Below are positions 38,213-47,442 of a stretch of DNA of 64,000 nucleotides, one piece after another (within the stretch, counting starts at the first letter, position 1; every line of letters begins with the position of its first letter). Location of the stretch: positions 806,001 through 870,000 of the forward strand of contig CP074381.1 in the NCBI GenBank assembly GCA_022041995.1, written 5' to 3'. The position numbers and the translations under genes are program-made. Under the pieces are notes generated by a model, which was not told where the DNA came from, searched no databases, and saw nothing but the letters and a program-made list of their open reading frames with translations. Source of the stretch: Cupriavidus necator. Its GTDB lineage: Bacteria; Pseudomonadota; Gammaproteobacteria; Burkholderiales; Burkholderiaceae.

Positions 38213-39130
38213 ATGAATTACACAGTGCGCCAGTTGCGCGTGTTCCTGGCCGTGGCCAATACCGGCGGCTTCAGCCGGGCCGCCGATGTGGTCGGCCTGT
38301 CCCAGCCTGCGGTCAGCCGCGGCGTGGCTGAGCTGGAAGAGGCACTTGGCGTGCGCCTGCTGGACCGCACCACGCGCGAGGTGGTGCTGACTGAGGCCGG
38401 CCACGCGCTGGCGCCAGCGCTGGAGCGGCTGCTCGGGCAGCTCGACGACACGCTGGAAGAGACGCGCCAGCTCGGCGAACGCTATCGCGGTCGCGTAGTG
38501 ATAGCCGGTGCGCCGACGATCTCGGCCCGGCTGATGCCGCTGTACGTGGCCGCCTGCGCCGCCCAATACCCTGAGATCCGCCTGGCGGTGCGTGACAACG
38601 TGCAGGCCGACGGCCTGGAGCAGGTGCGTGCCGGCGCCGTGGACTTTGGCGTGCTGATCGATCCGCTGGTGCGCGACGGGCTGGTGGTGGAGCCGGTGGC
38701 GACCGACCCGTTCTGCTTTGTCTGCCGGCGCGACCATCCGCTGGCGCAGTCGGCATCGGTGCCGTGGTCGGCGCTGCATGGAATGCAGCTGGTGCTGCTG
38801 GATTTTGCCTCCGGCAGCCGGCCGCTGATCGACCGCGTGTTCGGCCGGCATGGCGTGGTGCCCCTGGTGGTGCAGGAGCTGGGCCACTCGGCCAGCGTGT
38901 TCGGCATGGTCGAGGCCGGCATCGGCGCCTCGGTGCTGCCGTCGTTCTCGCTGCCGCTGCCGGCGGCGTCGCCGCTGGTGTGGCGCCCGCTGGTGCCGCG
39001 CGAGGAGCGCAGCATCGTCATGGTCCGGCGCGAGGACCGTTCACTGTCGCCGGCCGCGGCGGCGGTGTGGGACCTGGTGCGCCGCTTGACCGTGCGCGCC
39101 GAGGCGCCCGCGATGAGCGCCGCGGCCTGA
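38213..39130 (+). CDS. LysR-family transcriptional regulator
   Basis: A 305-residue LysR protein. The helix-turn-helix is MNYTVRQLRVFLAVANTGGF, then SRAADVVGLSQPAVSRGV. The effector-binding domain begins near residue 90 (GRVVIAGAPTISARLMP). It is divergent from the SBF-like transporter with 103 bases between, a standard regulator-target layout. The 103-base gap is AT-rich near 38175-38205. Confidence 0.92.
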   Translation: MNYTVRQLRVFLAVANTGGFSRAADVVGLSQPAVSRGVAELEEALGVRLLDRTTREVVLTEAGHALAPALERLLGQLDDTLEETRQLGERYRGRVVIAGAPTISARLMPLYVAACAAQYPEIRLAVRDNVQADGLEQVRAGAVDFGVLIDPLVRDGLVVEPVATDPFCFVCRRDHPLAQSASVPWSALHGMQLVLLDFASGSRPLIDRVFGRHGVVPLVVQELGHSASVFGMVEAGIGASVLPSFSLPLPAASPLVWRPLVPREERSIVMVRREDRSLSPAAAAVWDLVRRLTVRAEAPAMSAAA

Positions 39131-39145
39131 TCGGGCCACCCTGCA

Positions 39146-39925
39146 TCAACGCGCGGTGACCATCACCGCTTCCAGTTCAAAGCTGCCGTCGGCCTGCACG
39201 CGATAGTGCTCGCGCACTTCGGCGGGCGCCACCTGCCACAAGTGGTGGATGGCCGCCACCGCCACCGGCGCCGTGCGCATGCGCTTGACCCAGCTGTCGA
39301 ACTCGATGCCGATGCGCCAGATCTCCGACACCGCAATGACATCGGCGTCAAAGCCCGCCGCCTCGAACATTGCACGCCAGCCCGCGGGTGTGTAGTCGCG
39401 CACGTGGGAGGGGTCACGCAGCAGTTCCACCGCTTGCAGCCAGGTATCGCGCAGCGGGTCCGGTGCGCCGGCAATATCGATCAGCACGACCTTGCCGCCC
39501 GGCCTGAGCACCCGGCGGATCTCGGCCAGCGCCGCCGGCACGTCGCGCCAGTGGTGCGCGCTCATGCGCGAGACCACCGCGCAGAAGCTGGCATCGTCGA
39601 ACGGCAGTTGCTCGGCTGCGCCCTGGCGCGTGCGGATATTTGCCAGCCCGCGCTCGCGCGCCGCGGCCTCGACCACGGCCAGCATGTCCGCCGACAGGTC
39701 ATAAGCCGTCACTTCGCCCGCGACCGCTGCCGCGGCAAAGCTGGCATGGCCGGCGCCGCAGCCCAGGTCCAGAACGCGGCTGCGCGGGCGGTTGGCTGCG
39801 GGGATCAGCGCGGCCAGTTCGTCTTTCAGTCGCTGCAGGTCTGCGCCGCTGGCGTGGACGGTGCTGGTGAGGTAGGCGCTGGCGGTGGCGCCGAACTGGG
39901 CGGCGACGAGTTCCTGCTGTTGCAT
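39146..39925 (-). CDS. Class I SAM-dependent methyltransferase
   Basis: A 259-residue UbiE/MenG-like methyltransferase. Motif I is VLDLGCGAGHASF, motif II about DLSADMLAVVEAAA, and IRRVLRPGGKVVLIDIAG is the post-II segment. Substrate not evident. It is divergent from a helix-turn-helix regulator. The ATG at 39925 fits the family; the frame upstream is open but crosses the promoter region. Confidence 0.88.
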   Translation of the reverse strand: MQQQELVAAQFGATASAYLTSTVHASGADLQRLKDELAALIPAANRPRSRVLDLGCGAGHASFAAAAVAGEVTAYDLSADMLAVVEAAARERGLANIRTRQGAAEQLPFDDASFCAVVSRMSAHHWRDVPAALAEIRRVLRPGGKVVLIDIAGAPDPLRDTWLQAVELLRDPSHVRDYTPAGWRAMFEAAGFDADVIAVSEIWRIGIEFDSWVKRMRTAPVAVAAIHHLWQVAPAEVREHYRVQADGSFELEAVMVTAR

Positions 39926-40032
39926 GGTGCTGGGCTCCTTGGGCCACGCCCAGGTCGGCGGGCGGCCTTCTTGTTTGGGGGAGGGACTTGCCCGCCGGGC
40001 GGGTTCGGCATACTGTAGGCGGGCAGTTCTCC

Positions 40033-40047
40033 CGGTACAAGTTACCG
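40033..40047. promoter_or_regulatory. Small palindrome in the methyltransferase/regulator intergenic region
   Basis: CGGTA-CAAGT-TACCG is a perfect 5-bp inverted repeat 32 bases before the regulator ATG. A related GGTATAAG lies 20 bases downstream of its GGTACAAG, so this may be an autoregulatory site. Confidence 0.35.
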
Positions 40048-40079
40048 ATTTATCCTGGTATAAGCGACACCAGCTTGTC

Positions 40080-40892
40080 ATGCCCTTGTCTGCCAATCCG
40101 TCTGTTCCCCCGTCTGCATCGCCATCGTCGCGCGAATCCGTGCTGGGCGCTTTCCTGCGCGCGCACCGCGAACGGCTGGCGCCGGCCGATGTCGGGCTCG
40201 CACCGGGCCGGCGCCGCCGCACCCCCGGCCTGCGCCGCGAGGAAGTTGCGCAACTGGCGGGCTTGAGCGCGACCTGGGTGACGTGGCTGGAGCAGGGGCG
40301 GCCGGTATCGCTGTCGGCACGCGCGCTGGCCAGCCTGGCTGCGGCGCTGCGGCTGTCGCGCGCCGAGCGCGCCTACCTGTTCGAACTGGCGAGCCGCCGT
40401 GACCCGCAGCAGGCCCCGGACGAAACCGTGCCGCCGGTGGTGCTGGCCAGCGTGCATGCCATCGGGGGGCCGGCGTACCTGCTCGACCGGCAATGGACCG
40501 CGCTGGCCTGGAACGACGCCGCCGCGGACCTGTTTATCGGCTGGCTCGATGCCGCCAGCACCGAGCGCAACCTGCTGCGCGCGATGTTCCTGTCGCCGGG
40601 GCTGATGGCGCTGGTGGAAGACTGGCCGCACCGCGCGGCACGGCTGGTGGCGGAATTCCGCGCGCACAGCATCCGCCATGCGGACGAGGCGCCGACGCGT
40701 GCGTTGATTGAGGGACTGATGGCAGAGAGCGAGGCCTTCCGCAATGCCTGGCTGTCGCAGGACGTGGAAGACCGCGAGGGCGGCCGCCGCGGCTTTCGCC
40801 ATCCGCAGCAGGGCGCGCTGCAGTTCGAGCAGCTGACGCTGGTGCCTGCGGCGGCGCCGGGGCTGATGCTGGTGATGCTGCTGCCCGGCTGA
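40080..40892 (+). CDS. XRE-family regulator with MmyB-like ligand domain
   Basis: A 270-residue regulator. The N-terminal helix-turn-helix is the MmyB type: LGAFLRAHRERLAP, RRRTPGLRREEVAQLAGLSA and TWLEQGR. The C-terminal domain (YLLDRQWTALAWNDAAADLF onward) is the MmyB-like PAS-related ligand domain. Such proteins usually control an adjacent divergent gene, here the methyltransferase. Confidence 0.9.
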   Translation: MPLSANPSVPPSASPSSRESVLGAFLRAHRERLAPADVGLAPGRRRRTPGLRREEVAQLAGLSATWVTWLEQGRPVSLSARALASLAAALRLSRAERAYLFELASRRDPQQAPDETVPPVVLASVHAIGGPAYLLDRQWTALAWNDAAADLFIGWLDAASTERNLLRAMFLSPGLMALVEDWPHRAARLVAEFRAHSIRHADEAPTRALIEGLMAESEAFRNAWLSQDVEDREGGRRGFRHPQQGALQFEQLTLVPAAAPGLMLVMLLPG

Positions 40893-40910
40893 GCGGGCAG
40901 CGCCAGGGCC

Positions 40911-41668
40911 TTACTTGGGCTGCATCCGGATCGCGCCGTCCAGGCGGATCACCTCGCCGTTGAGCATGGTGTTCTCGATGATCGAGCGCGCCAGCTTGGC
41001 GTATTCAGCCGGACGCCCCATCCGCGGCGGGAACGGCACCATCTTGCCGAGCGCGTCCTGCACCTCCTGCGGCATGCCCAGCAGCATCGGCGTTTCGAAG
41101 ATGCCCGGGGCGATGGTCATGCAGCGCACGCCGTCGCGCGACAGGTCGCGCGCGATTGCCAGTGTCATCGCCACCACGCCGCCCTTGGACGCGGCATAGG
41201 CGGCCTGCCCGATCTGGCCGTCATAGGCCGCCACCGACGCAGTATTGATGATCACGCCGCGCTCGCCTTCGCTGTCGGGGTGTTTTGCACCATGGCCGCG
41301 GCGGCCAGGCGGATCATGTTGAAGGTGCCGACCAGGTTGATGCGGATGGTCTTGTCGAAGGCGTCGAGCGGATGCGGGCCGTTCTTGCCGACAGTCTTGT
41401 TGGCGGTGGCGATGCCGGCGCAATTGACGATGCCCGACAGCCGGCCCAGCGCCTGGGCGGCGGCCACCACGGCCTGGCCGTCAGCCTCGGAGGTGACGTC
41501 GCAGCGGACGAACTGGGCGCCCAGTTCAGTTGCCAGCGCCTGGCCGATGGACTCATTCAGGTCCGCGATCACGACCTTGGCGCCGGCTTCGGCCAGCATG
41601 CGGGCGGTGCCTGCACCCAGGCCCGAGGCGCCGCCGGTGACGATGAATACGTTGCCTTGGATTTGCAT
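40911..41668 (-). pseudogene. Short-chain dehydrogenase (3-hydroxyacyl-CoA dehydrogenase type), one-base frameshift (probably intact)
   Basis: An NAD-dependent SDR. The N-terminal half has the TGGASGLGAGTAR cofactor motif and NCAGIATA; the C-terminal half has the catalytic YAASKGG and [13 protein letters not shown], as in 2-methyl-3-hydroxybutyryl/3-hydroxyacyl-CoA dehydrogenases. The halves are in different frames; one extra G in the G run at 41277-41280 restores [19 protein letters not shown] and a 252-residue protein. The ATG at 41668 follows AAGGAGACC. A palindromic operator lies upstream. Confidence 0.85.
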
Positions 41669-41706
41669 TTGGGCTGGTCTCCTTTGGGTTGGGGTTTTTT
41701 TGTTGC

Positions 41707-41720
41707 CGTTTACGTAAACG
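41707..41720. promoter_or_regulatory. Palindromic operator upstream of the SDR gene
   Basis: CGTTTACGTAAACG is a perfect 14-bp palindrome 39 bases before the SDR ATG, abutting a TTGAC element on the minus strand. Similar TTTACGTAAA sites are bound by regulators of branched-chain and fatty acid breakdown in proteobacteria, such as MerR-type LiuR; which protein binds here is unknown. Confidence 0.5.
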
Positions 41721-41783
41721 TCAATTGGTTGGCGGTATTTTACGGGCTGGTGGGGGATGTGCAAGGGGTGGGTTTGGTTTGTC

Positions 41784-41880
41784 GCTATGCGGGGGTTTGT
41801 GGCTCTTGGCGGGCGTGGGCTGTTTCGCCGGCTACGCCGGCGAAACAGCCCACGCTAGCCAAGGCGACAAGCGACCGCAA
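41784..41880. repeat. Dispersed repeat, third locus, as a 20-bp-arm palindrome
   Basis: The segment 41812-41831 (GCGTGGGCTGTTTCGCCGGC) is followed by TAC and its exact complement to 41854. Flanking bases (GCTATG..., GGCTCTTG... and ...CTAGCCAAGGCGACAAGCGAC) match the outer ends of the repeats at 59102-59188 and 61215-61301. So this is two outer ends of the same family placed head to head. Confidence 0.75.
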
Positions 41881-41930
41881 TGGCACCAAGCCAAAAAGCC
41901 CCTGCCAACAGCGACCCAATCCAATCGCAC

Positions 41931-41958
41931 AAAACAAAAGCGGCCTAAAGGCCGCTTT
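41931..41958 (-). terminator. Intrinsic terminator of adk
   Basis: AAAGCGGCC-TAAA-GGCCGCTTT is a 9-bp stem; read on the minus strand it is followed by TTGTTTTG. It lies 33 bases after the adk stop. Confidence 0.75.
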
Positions 41959-41991
41959 CACAACACCAGGCAGAGCAGGACGGAAAAAAAA

Positions 41992-42657
<666 letters not shown>

Positions 42658-43037
42658 TTACGGGTCCTCAGTGTTTTTAATCTGGTGTGGCGGGAGATCA
42701 GAAGGAGGGTAACGCCGTAACTTGACGCAGGACTTACTGCCGTCCTGGTGCGGTCAGACTGCGTTCAGCGCGGGCACTGCTCATGCGCACCCATCGCATG
42801 CGGCCGGCGGCGGCTGCCAGGGGGATGGCGGCGCGGCCGGACGGGCTCTATCTTTATCTCCCCACCGAGCCTTGGCCGGCGGCACGCTTGCGCATGCCGG
42901 CCGGGCGGCTCTGTATCGGCAAGCATTATGCCATGAGGCGGCGCCAAATCGGCCCGAAATCCGCCCCCCGGTTCAGGTTGCAGCAGTATGAACCTGAGCG
43001 GGCAGGCGCCGGCGCGGGTCACTTTCCGGCGGTTTGA
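42658..43037. other. Intergenic region between kdsB and adk
   Basis: No ORF here has a convincing start or homology. It must carry the adk promoter on the minus strand; I could not fix a clear -35/-10 pair. Confidence 0.5.
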
Positions 43038-43847
43038 TCAGGGCCCTTCCTGGGCCATCGACTGAGCCCACAGTGCGCGCACCCGTTCCAGGTCGGCCTG
43101 GGTGTCGACGCCGGGGGCCGGCGCGGCGCCGGTTTGCAGCACCGCAATGCGCTCGCCATGCCACATGGCGCGCAGTTGCTCCAGCGCCTCGGTCTGCTCC
43201 AGCGGCGCCGCCGCCAGCGTCGGGAAGCGGCGCAGGAAGCCCGCCCGATAAGCGTACAGACCGATATGGCGCAGCACCGGCATGCCGGGCAGCGGCACCT
43301 GTGCCAGCGCCGCGGGCACTGCCGGCACGCCCGACCAGGCATCGCGCGCCCACGGGATCGGCGCGCGCGAGAAATACAGTGCGCGGCCGGCGGCGTCGCA
43401 CACCACCTTGACGACATTGGGGTTGAAGACTTCGGCAATGTCCTGCAGCGGATGCGCCGCGGTGGCAATGGCGCAGTCGGCGTGGTGCGCCAGGTGCAGC
43501 GCCACCTCGTCGATCAGCGACGGTTCGATCAGTGGCTCGTCGCCCTGCACATTGACCACGATGGCGTCGTCGGCCAGGCCCAGCTGGGCGGCCACTTCAG
43601 ACAGGCGGTCGGTGCCGGAAGGGTGGTCGGCGCGGGTCAGCACGGCTTCGATGCCGTGCGCGGCGCAGGCCTGCGCCACCGCGGGCGCATCGGTGGCGAC
43701 CACGGTGCGCTGCGCCGACGACGCATGCGCGCGTTCGGCCACGCGCACGATCATCGGGCGCCCGCCGATATCGGCCAGGGGCTTGTCAGGCAGGCGCGTC
43801 GAAGCGAGCCGCGCGGGAATGACGACGGTGAACGCGGGGACGGTCAT
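43038..43847 (-). CDS. kdsB: CMP-KDO synthetase KdsB
   Basis: A 269-residue cytidylyltransferase that activates 3-deoxy-manno-octulosonate for lipopolysaccharide core synthesis. [20 protein letters not shown] at the N-terminus, [12 protein letters not shown] and [10 protein letters not shown] are typical. It is in a run with the Trm112-like gene and lpxK (gap of nine bases from the former). Confidence 0.96.
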   Translation of the reverse strand: MTVPAFTVVIPARLASTRLPDKPLADIGGRPMIVRVAERAHASSAQRTVVATDAPAVAQACAAHGIEAVLTRADHPSGTDRLSEVAAQLGLADDAIVVNVQGDEPLIEPSLIDEVALHLAHHADCAIATAAHPLQDIAEVFNPNVVKVVCDAAGRALYFSRAPIPWARDAWSGVPAVPAALAQVPLPGMPVLRHIGLYAYRAGFLRRFPTLAAAPLEQTEALEQLRAMWHGERIAVLQTGAAPAPGVDTQADLERVRALWAQSMAQEGP

Positions 43848-43856
43848 GGCGCGCGC

Positions 43857-44063
43857 TCAGTTGCCCGCGGCAGGGGCGTCCGGATTGACCACGCGGCCCG
43901 GCACCGACTGGCGGGCCTCGTCGGCCAGCATCACGGGGATGCCGTCGCGGATCGGGTACGCCAGCTTGTCGGCGTGGCAGATCAGCTCCTGCGCGGCGCG
44001 GTCGTATTCCAGCTTGCCCTTGCACAGCGGGCAGACCAGGATTTCAAGCAGCCGGTTGTCCAT
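43857..44063 (-). CDS. Trm112/YcaR-family small zinc-ribbon protein
   Basis: A 68-residue protein: [20 protein letters not shown], then [20 protein letters not shown]. Only CPLC and a later Cys are seen, so the zinc site is partial, as in many bacterial YcaR proteins. It regularly sits between lpxK and kdsB in proteobacteria. The start at 44063 follows GAGGAACACCGAG; it overlaps lpxK by 20 bases. Confidence 0.88.
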   Translation of the reverse strand: MDNRLLEILVCPLCKGKLEYDRAAQELICHADKLAYPIRDGIPVMLADEARQSVPGRVVNPDAPAAGN

Positions 44064-45147
44064 CTCGGTGTTCCTCATTGCGCCCTGCGGCGCCGGGCGT
44101 GGTTGCCGGCGCGGTCGGCGCGGGTTGGATTTGCGCCAGCACGGCGCGGCGGATTTTTTCGATCAGGCCGGCATCGATCACGGGCCTGGTGGGGACGACC
44201 CAGATGCGCGGGTCGTCGAAGCGCTCGCATTTTACGGCATCCTTCTCGGTGATCAGGATCACGTCGGCGTCGAGCGCGTCGGGATGGTCGGCGAACGGGT
44301 CGGCGACAAAGTCATAGTGGTCCGGCAGCGGCAGTGTCTTCGGGGTCAGGCCCGCGCCGCGCAGGCTGGCGAAGAAGCGTTCGGGGTTGCCGATGCCGGC
44401 CGCGGCCAGCACGCGCCGGCCGGCAAAGGCGCTGACCGGCCGGGCCATGGCCGGATCGGCCAGCTGCCAGGCGTCGTCCAGCTCCAGCCGCATGCCGTAC
44501 ACGCCGGGGCGGTCGGGCGTGGCGCGGAAGGTGGGGTCGTTGATCAGCGTCGCGTCGCGCGGGCGCGAAAGCGGCTCGCGCAGCGGGCCGGCCGGCAGCA
44601 GCAGGCCGTTGCCGCCCATGCGCGAGTCGAACATCACGATCTCGAAGTCGCGCTGCAGCTTGTAGTGCTGCAGGCCGTCATCGAGCAGCAGCACATTGAC
44701 GCCCGGGTGCGATACCAGCATGGTTTGCGCGCACAGCGCCCGGTCGGGGAAGACCCAGACCGGCACGTCGGTGGCGCGCGCGATCAGAAGCGGCTCGTCC
44801 CCGACGTCGGACGCCATCGATGTCGGCTTCACGCGGCGCGGGTGCTTGAGTTCCACACCGTAGCCGCGCGACACCACGCCGGGGCGCAGCCCCGCCTCGG
44901 TCAGCGCCTGGGCCAGCGCGATCACCGCCGGCGTCTTGCCGGTGCCGCCCACGGTCACGTTGCCGACCACCACCACCGGCATCGGCAGGCGCGTCGACTT
45001 GAACCAGCCACGCTGGTAGCCATGGCGGCGCACCCGCGCGATCAGCCCGAACAGCAGCGAGAACGGCAGCATCACCCACGCGAACCAGCCGCGGCGTTGC
45101 CACTGGGCGGTCACGAAGTCGGCAAGGGCATGTCGGGGAACGGGCAT
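44044..45147 (-). CDS. lpxK: Tetraacyldisaccharide 4'-kinase LpxK
   Basis: A 367-residue inner-membrane-bound kinase that adds the 4'-phosphate in lipid A synthesis. After an N-terminal membrane helix ([15 protein letters not shown]) comes the P-loop [35 protein letters not shown] is visible in part as DDGLQH. Placed between exbD and kdsB as usual in this group. Confidence 0.95.
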   Translation of the reverse strand: MPVPRHALADFVTAQWQRRGWFAWVMLPFSLLFGLIARVRRHGYQRGWFKSTRLPMPVVVVGNVTVGGTGKTPAVIALAQALTEAGLRPGVVSRGYGVELKHPRRVKPTSMASDVGDEPLLIARATDVPVWVFPDRALCAQTMLVSHPGVNVLLLDDGLQHYKLQRDFEIVMFDSRMGGNGLLLPAGPLREPLSRPRDATLINDPTFRATPDRPGVYGMRLELDDAWQLADPAMARPVSAFAGRRVLAAAGIGNPERFFASLRGAGLTPKTLPLPDHYDFVADPFADHPDALDADVILITEKDAVKCERFDDPRIWVVPTRPVIDAGLIEKIRRAVLAQIQPAPTAPATTPGAAGRNEEHRDGQPAA

Positions 45148-45297
45148 GGGCGCGGCGGGCGGTGGAGTCGGTGGTCGGGATGGGATTGTAGTGCGCCCGC
45201 GGCTTCGCCCCCTGGGGGCGCGGGCGGCTCAACCATTATGGGCATTGCACAGCGCATGCGGCAAGCCCGCCGGCCGCATGCGCCAGGGCGCCCGGGG

Positions 45298-45729
45298 TCA
45301 GCGCGGCTGCGCGCTCTGCGTGGCGAAGGTCAGGCGCGACAGTCCGGCCAGCCGCGCGGCCTCCATCACGTTGATCACGGCCTGGTGGCTGGCCTGCGCG
45401 TCGGCATTGACGATCACCACCGGCGGCTGTCCGCCGGCACTGGTGCCCGAGGCGGCGCGCAGCTGGTCGGCCAGGCTGGTGACGTCCTTTTGCTCCATCA
45501 CCTTCTTGTTGACGGAGTAGACCCCGCGCGATGACACCGACACCACGATCTCCTGCGGCCGCTGCTGGGCGCGCTCGGCGTCGGCGGTGGGCAGCTGGAT
45601 CTGCAGCTCGGTAAAGCGCGAGTAGGTGGTCGTGATCATGAGGAAGATCAGGATCACGAGCAGCACGTCGATCAGCGGGATCAGGTTGATCTCCGGCTCT
45701 TCGCGCCGCTGGCGGGAACGGAAGTGCAT
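45298..45729 (-). CDS. exbD: Biopolymer transport protein ExbD
   Basis: A 143-residue inner-membrane protein with one N-terminal membrane helix (LIPLIDVLLVILIFLM, with the conserved Asp in the helix) and a periplasmic domain. With ExbB and TonB it powers outer-membrane receptors. It starts 22 bases after exbB. No tonB is adjacent. Confidence 0.94.
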   Translation of the reverse strand: MHFRSRQRREEPEINLIPLIDVLLVILIFLMITTTYSRFTELQIQLPTADAERAQQRPQEIVVSVSSRGVYSVNKKVMEQKDVTSLADQLRAASGTSAGGQPPVVIVNADAQASHQAVINVMEAARLAGLSRLTFATQSAQPR

Positions 45730-45751
45730 GGGGTTCGGGTCCGTTCGGCGA

Positions 45752-46372
45752 TCAGGCGCGGCGCTGCGGCAGGATCGCGTCGAGGAACGACGTGGCGCGG
45801 AATTCCAGTTCAGCCACGTAGTCGTCCACGCGGCGGCGGAAGTAGCGCCAGAAGATCAGCGCCGGGATTGCCACGATCAGCCCGAAGGCGGTGTTGTACA
45901 GCGCCACCGAGATGCCGTGCGCCAGCTGTTCAGGGTTGGCGCCGGTGCCGCCCTGGTTGCCGAAGATCTCGATCATGCCGATCACCGTGCCCAGCAGGCC
46001 CATCAGCGGCGCCACCGAGGCAATCGTGCCGAGCGCGTTCAGGTAGCGCTCCAGCTCATGCGCAACCACGCGGCCGGCTTCCTCCACCACGTCCTTGGCG
46101 GCATCGCGCGAGGTGTGCGGCTGCAGCACCACGTGGCGCAGCCCGGCGGCCAGCACCCGGCCCAGCGGCGAGTTCTGCTCAAGCGTGTTGACCACTTCCG
46201 GCGTGGCGCGGCGTTGCTGCGCGGCCGCCAGCGCCTCTTCATAGAGCCTGGCGGGCAGGACCTTGCTGCGCTTGAGGGTAAGAAAACGTTCGACGATCAG
46301 CGCCAACGCGATGACCGAGGCGAGCAACAGCGGCCAGATCGGCCAGCCGGCCGCTTGAATGATGGAAAACAA
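45752..46372 (-). CDS. exbB: MotA/TolQ/ExbB-family proton channel ExbB
   Basis: A 206-residue membrane protein with three helices. SVAPLMGLLGTVIGMIEIF is the conserved channel segment, and ALYNTAFGLIVAIPALIFW follows. I chose a TTG start at 46372, giving FSIIQAAGWPIWPLLL, because the family begins there; the longer ATG form (46471) adds 33 basic residues with no family match. A frameshift upstream cannot be excluded. Confidence 0.9.
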   Translation of the reverse strand: MFSIIQAAGWPIWPLLLASVIALALIVERFLTLKRSKVLPARLYEEALAAAQQRRATPEVVNTLEQNSPLGRVLAAGLRHVVLQPHTSRDAAKDVVEEAGRVVAHELERYLNALGTIASVAPLMGLLGTVIGMIEIFGNQGGTGANPEQLAHGISVALYNTAFGLIVAIPALIFWRYFRRRVDDYVAELEFRATSFLDAILPQRRA

Positions 46373-46567
46373 TTGGACCCCCGGGATCGACAACCGAATA
46401 ACAAAACCCCAAACCACCTGGACGGCATGCCTTGATGCGCGTCTGGCCGCTGGCGGCGCGCGCTCCGGCATTGCTCTGAAAAATCAGGCGCCACTCTAAC
46501 CTGCGCCCTGTCCCACGGCAAGACGGCACCCCACGCTGTCTCGGCCACGCATCGCCGGCACTGGTCC

Positions 46568-47260
46568 ATTTCCACAGCAAAGCGGGACAGTGTTGTGGAC
46601 CGATTGTGGAAAGCTGCCTGACAAGCGTGCTAACACATTGATTCGTAATGGCAAAAATATAGCTGATTAAATTTTGTGCAAAAGCCTGCCGCAGGACCTG
46701 CGGCGCATGATGCGCGCCGCCAGGCACCGCTTTCCACAACTTGGCGGGGCGCGTCGGTTCGCTGGCACGCCTTCCGGTGCGGCTTTCCACACAACGCCGG
46801 GACAGGATTGTGGAGCGCTTGTGGAAAGCTGCCTGAGAGATCACCTAAGTCCTTGATTCATAAGGTGGCGCTATGGGCTGCTTAAAAAACTGGCAAACAG
46901 GTGTATCAGGGCGGCCCGCGATCAATGTGGCGCCAGGCAGGGCAGAAACCGGGTTTTTCCACATTGCGCAGGGAGAGCGTTGTGGACGGCCTGTGGACAA
47001 ATCCGGGAGAAGCAGGTTAACCCATTGATTTTTATGGCCCCCATCTTCCTGCCCAGAAATTGTGCAAACGCAGCATTAATGCTGCACCCCGGAGGGCCAG
47101 CGGCGCTCTGATACGCCACGCGCCGGGTCGGCCGCTTTCCATGGGACCGTAAGCCGGTTTGGGGCCACTTGGGCTGGAAAAGTGTGCTTGACGACGCCTT
47201 TTATCCAGAGAAGCTGTGGATAACTTTGTGAACAAGCCTGCCAGGCGCTATGTAAGTGAT
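46568..47260. repeat. Four-unit imperfect repeat rich in DnaA-box-like sequences
   Basis: Between exbB and xseA the same module recurs four times at 170-225-bp spacing: a TGTGGA pair (46592/46606, 46810/46820, 46981/46992, 47215) followed about 25-40 bases later by TTGATT-like sequence and TAATGG-like sequence. Three units have a TTTCCACA 15-30 bases before. Minus-strand TTATCCACA is exact at 47215-47223; one-mismatch boxes lie at 46955-46963, 46992-47000 and 47201-47209; several two-mismatch boxes occur. No gene is seen in the 1.07-kb gap. Confidence 0.7.
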
Positions 47261-47442
47261 TGATGCAAAAGAGAATTGGTTATATTGCCTAATTTTTATT
47301 TCTCTCGTAAAGCTCATAAGAATCAAAGAGTTGGACGAACCCATGCGCCTTTCGGGGCAGGGTGCCGGCATCAGCGCGACCCCTTGACATACAGGTTATG
47401 CTGTGGACATGTCCCATTCACGCCGCTTGCCACCAGTGCGCC

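Noticed and set aside
42722-43022. Small ORFs in the kdsB-adk gap
   Set aside because: They overlap one another on both strands, lack RBS and resemble random high-GC frames.
47384-47410. A sigma-70 promoter for xseA at TTGACA (47385)
   Set aside because: No acceptable -10 element occurs at the right distance; the match to the -35 alone is not enough.
46373-47442. A chromosomal replication origin
   Set aside because: DnaA-like boxes are present, but dnaA, dnaN, rpmH, gidA or parAB are absent nearby, so an oriC call is not supported; a titration or regulatory array is more likely.
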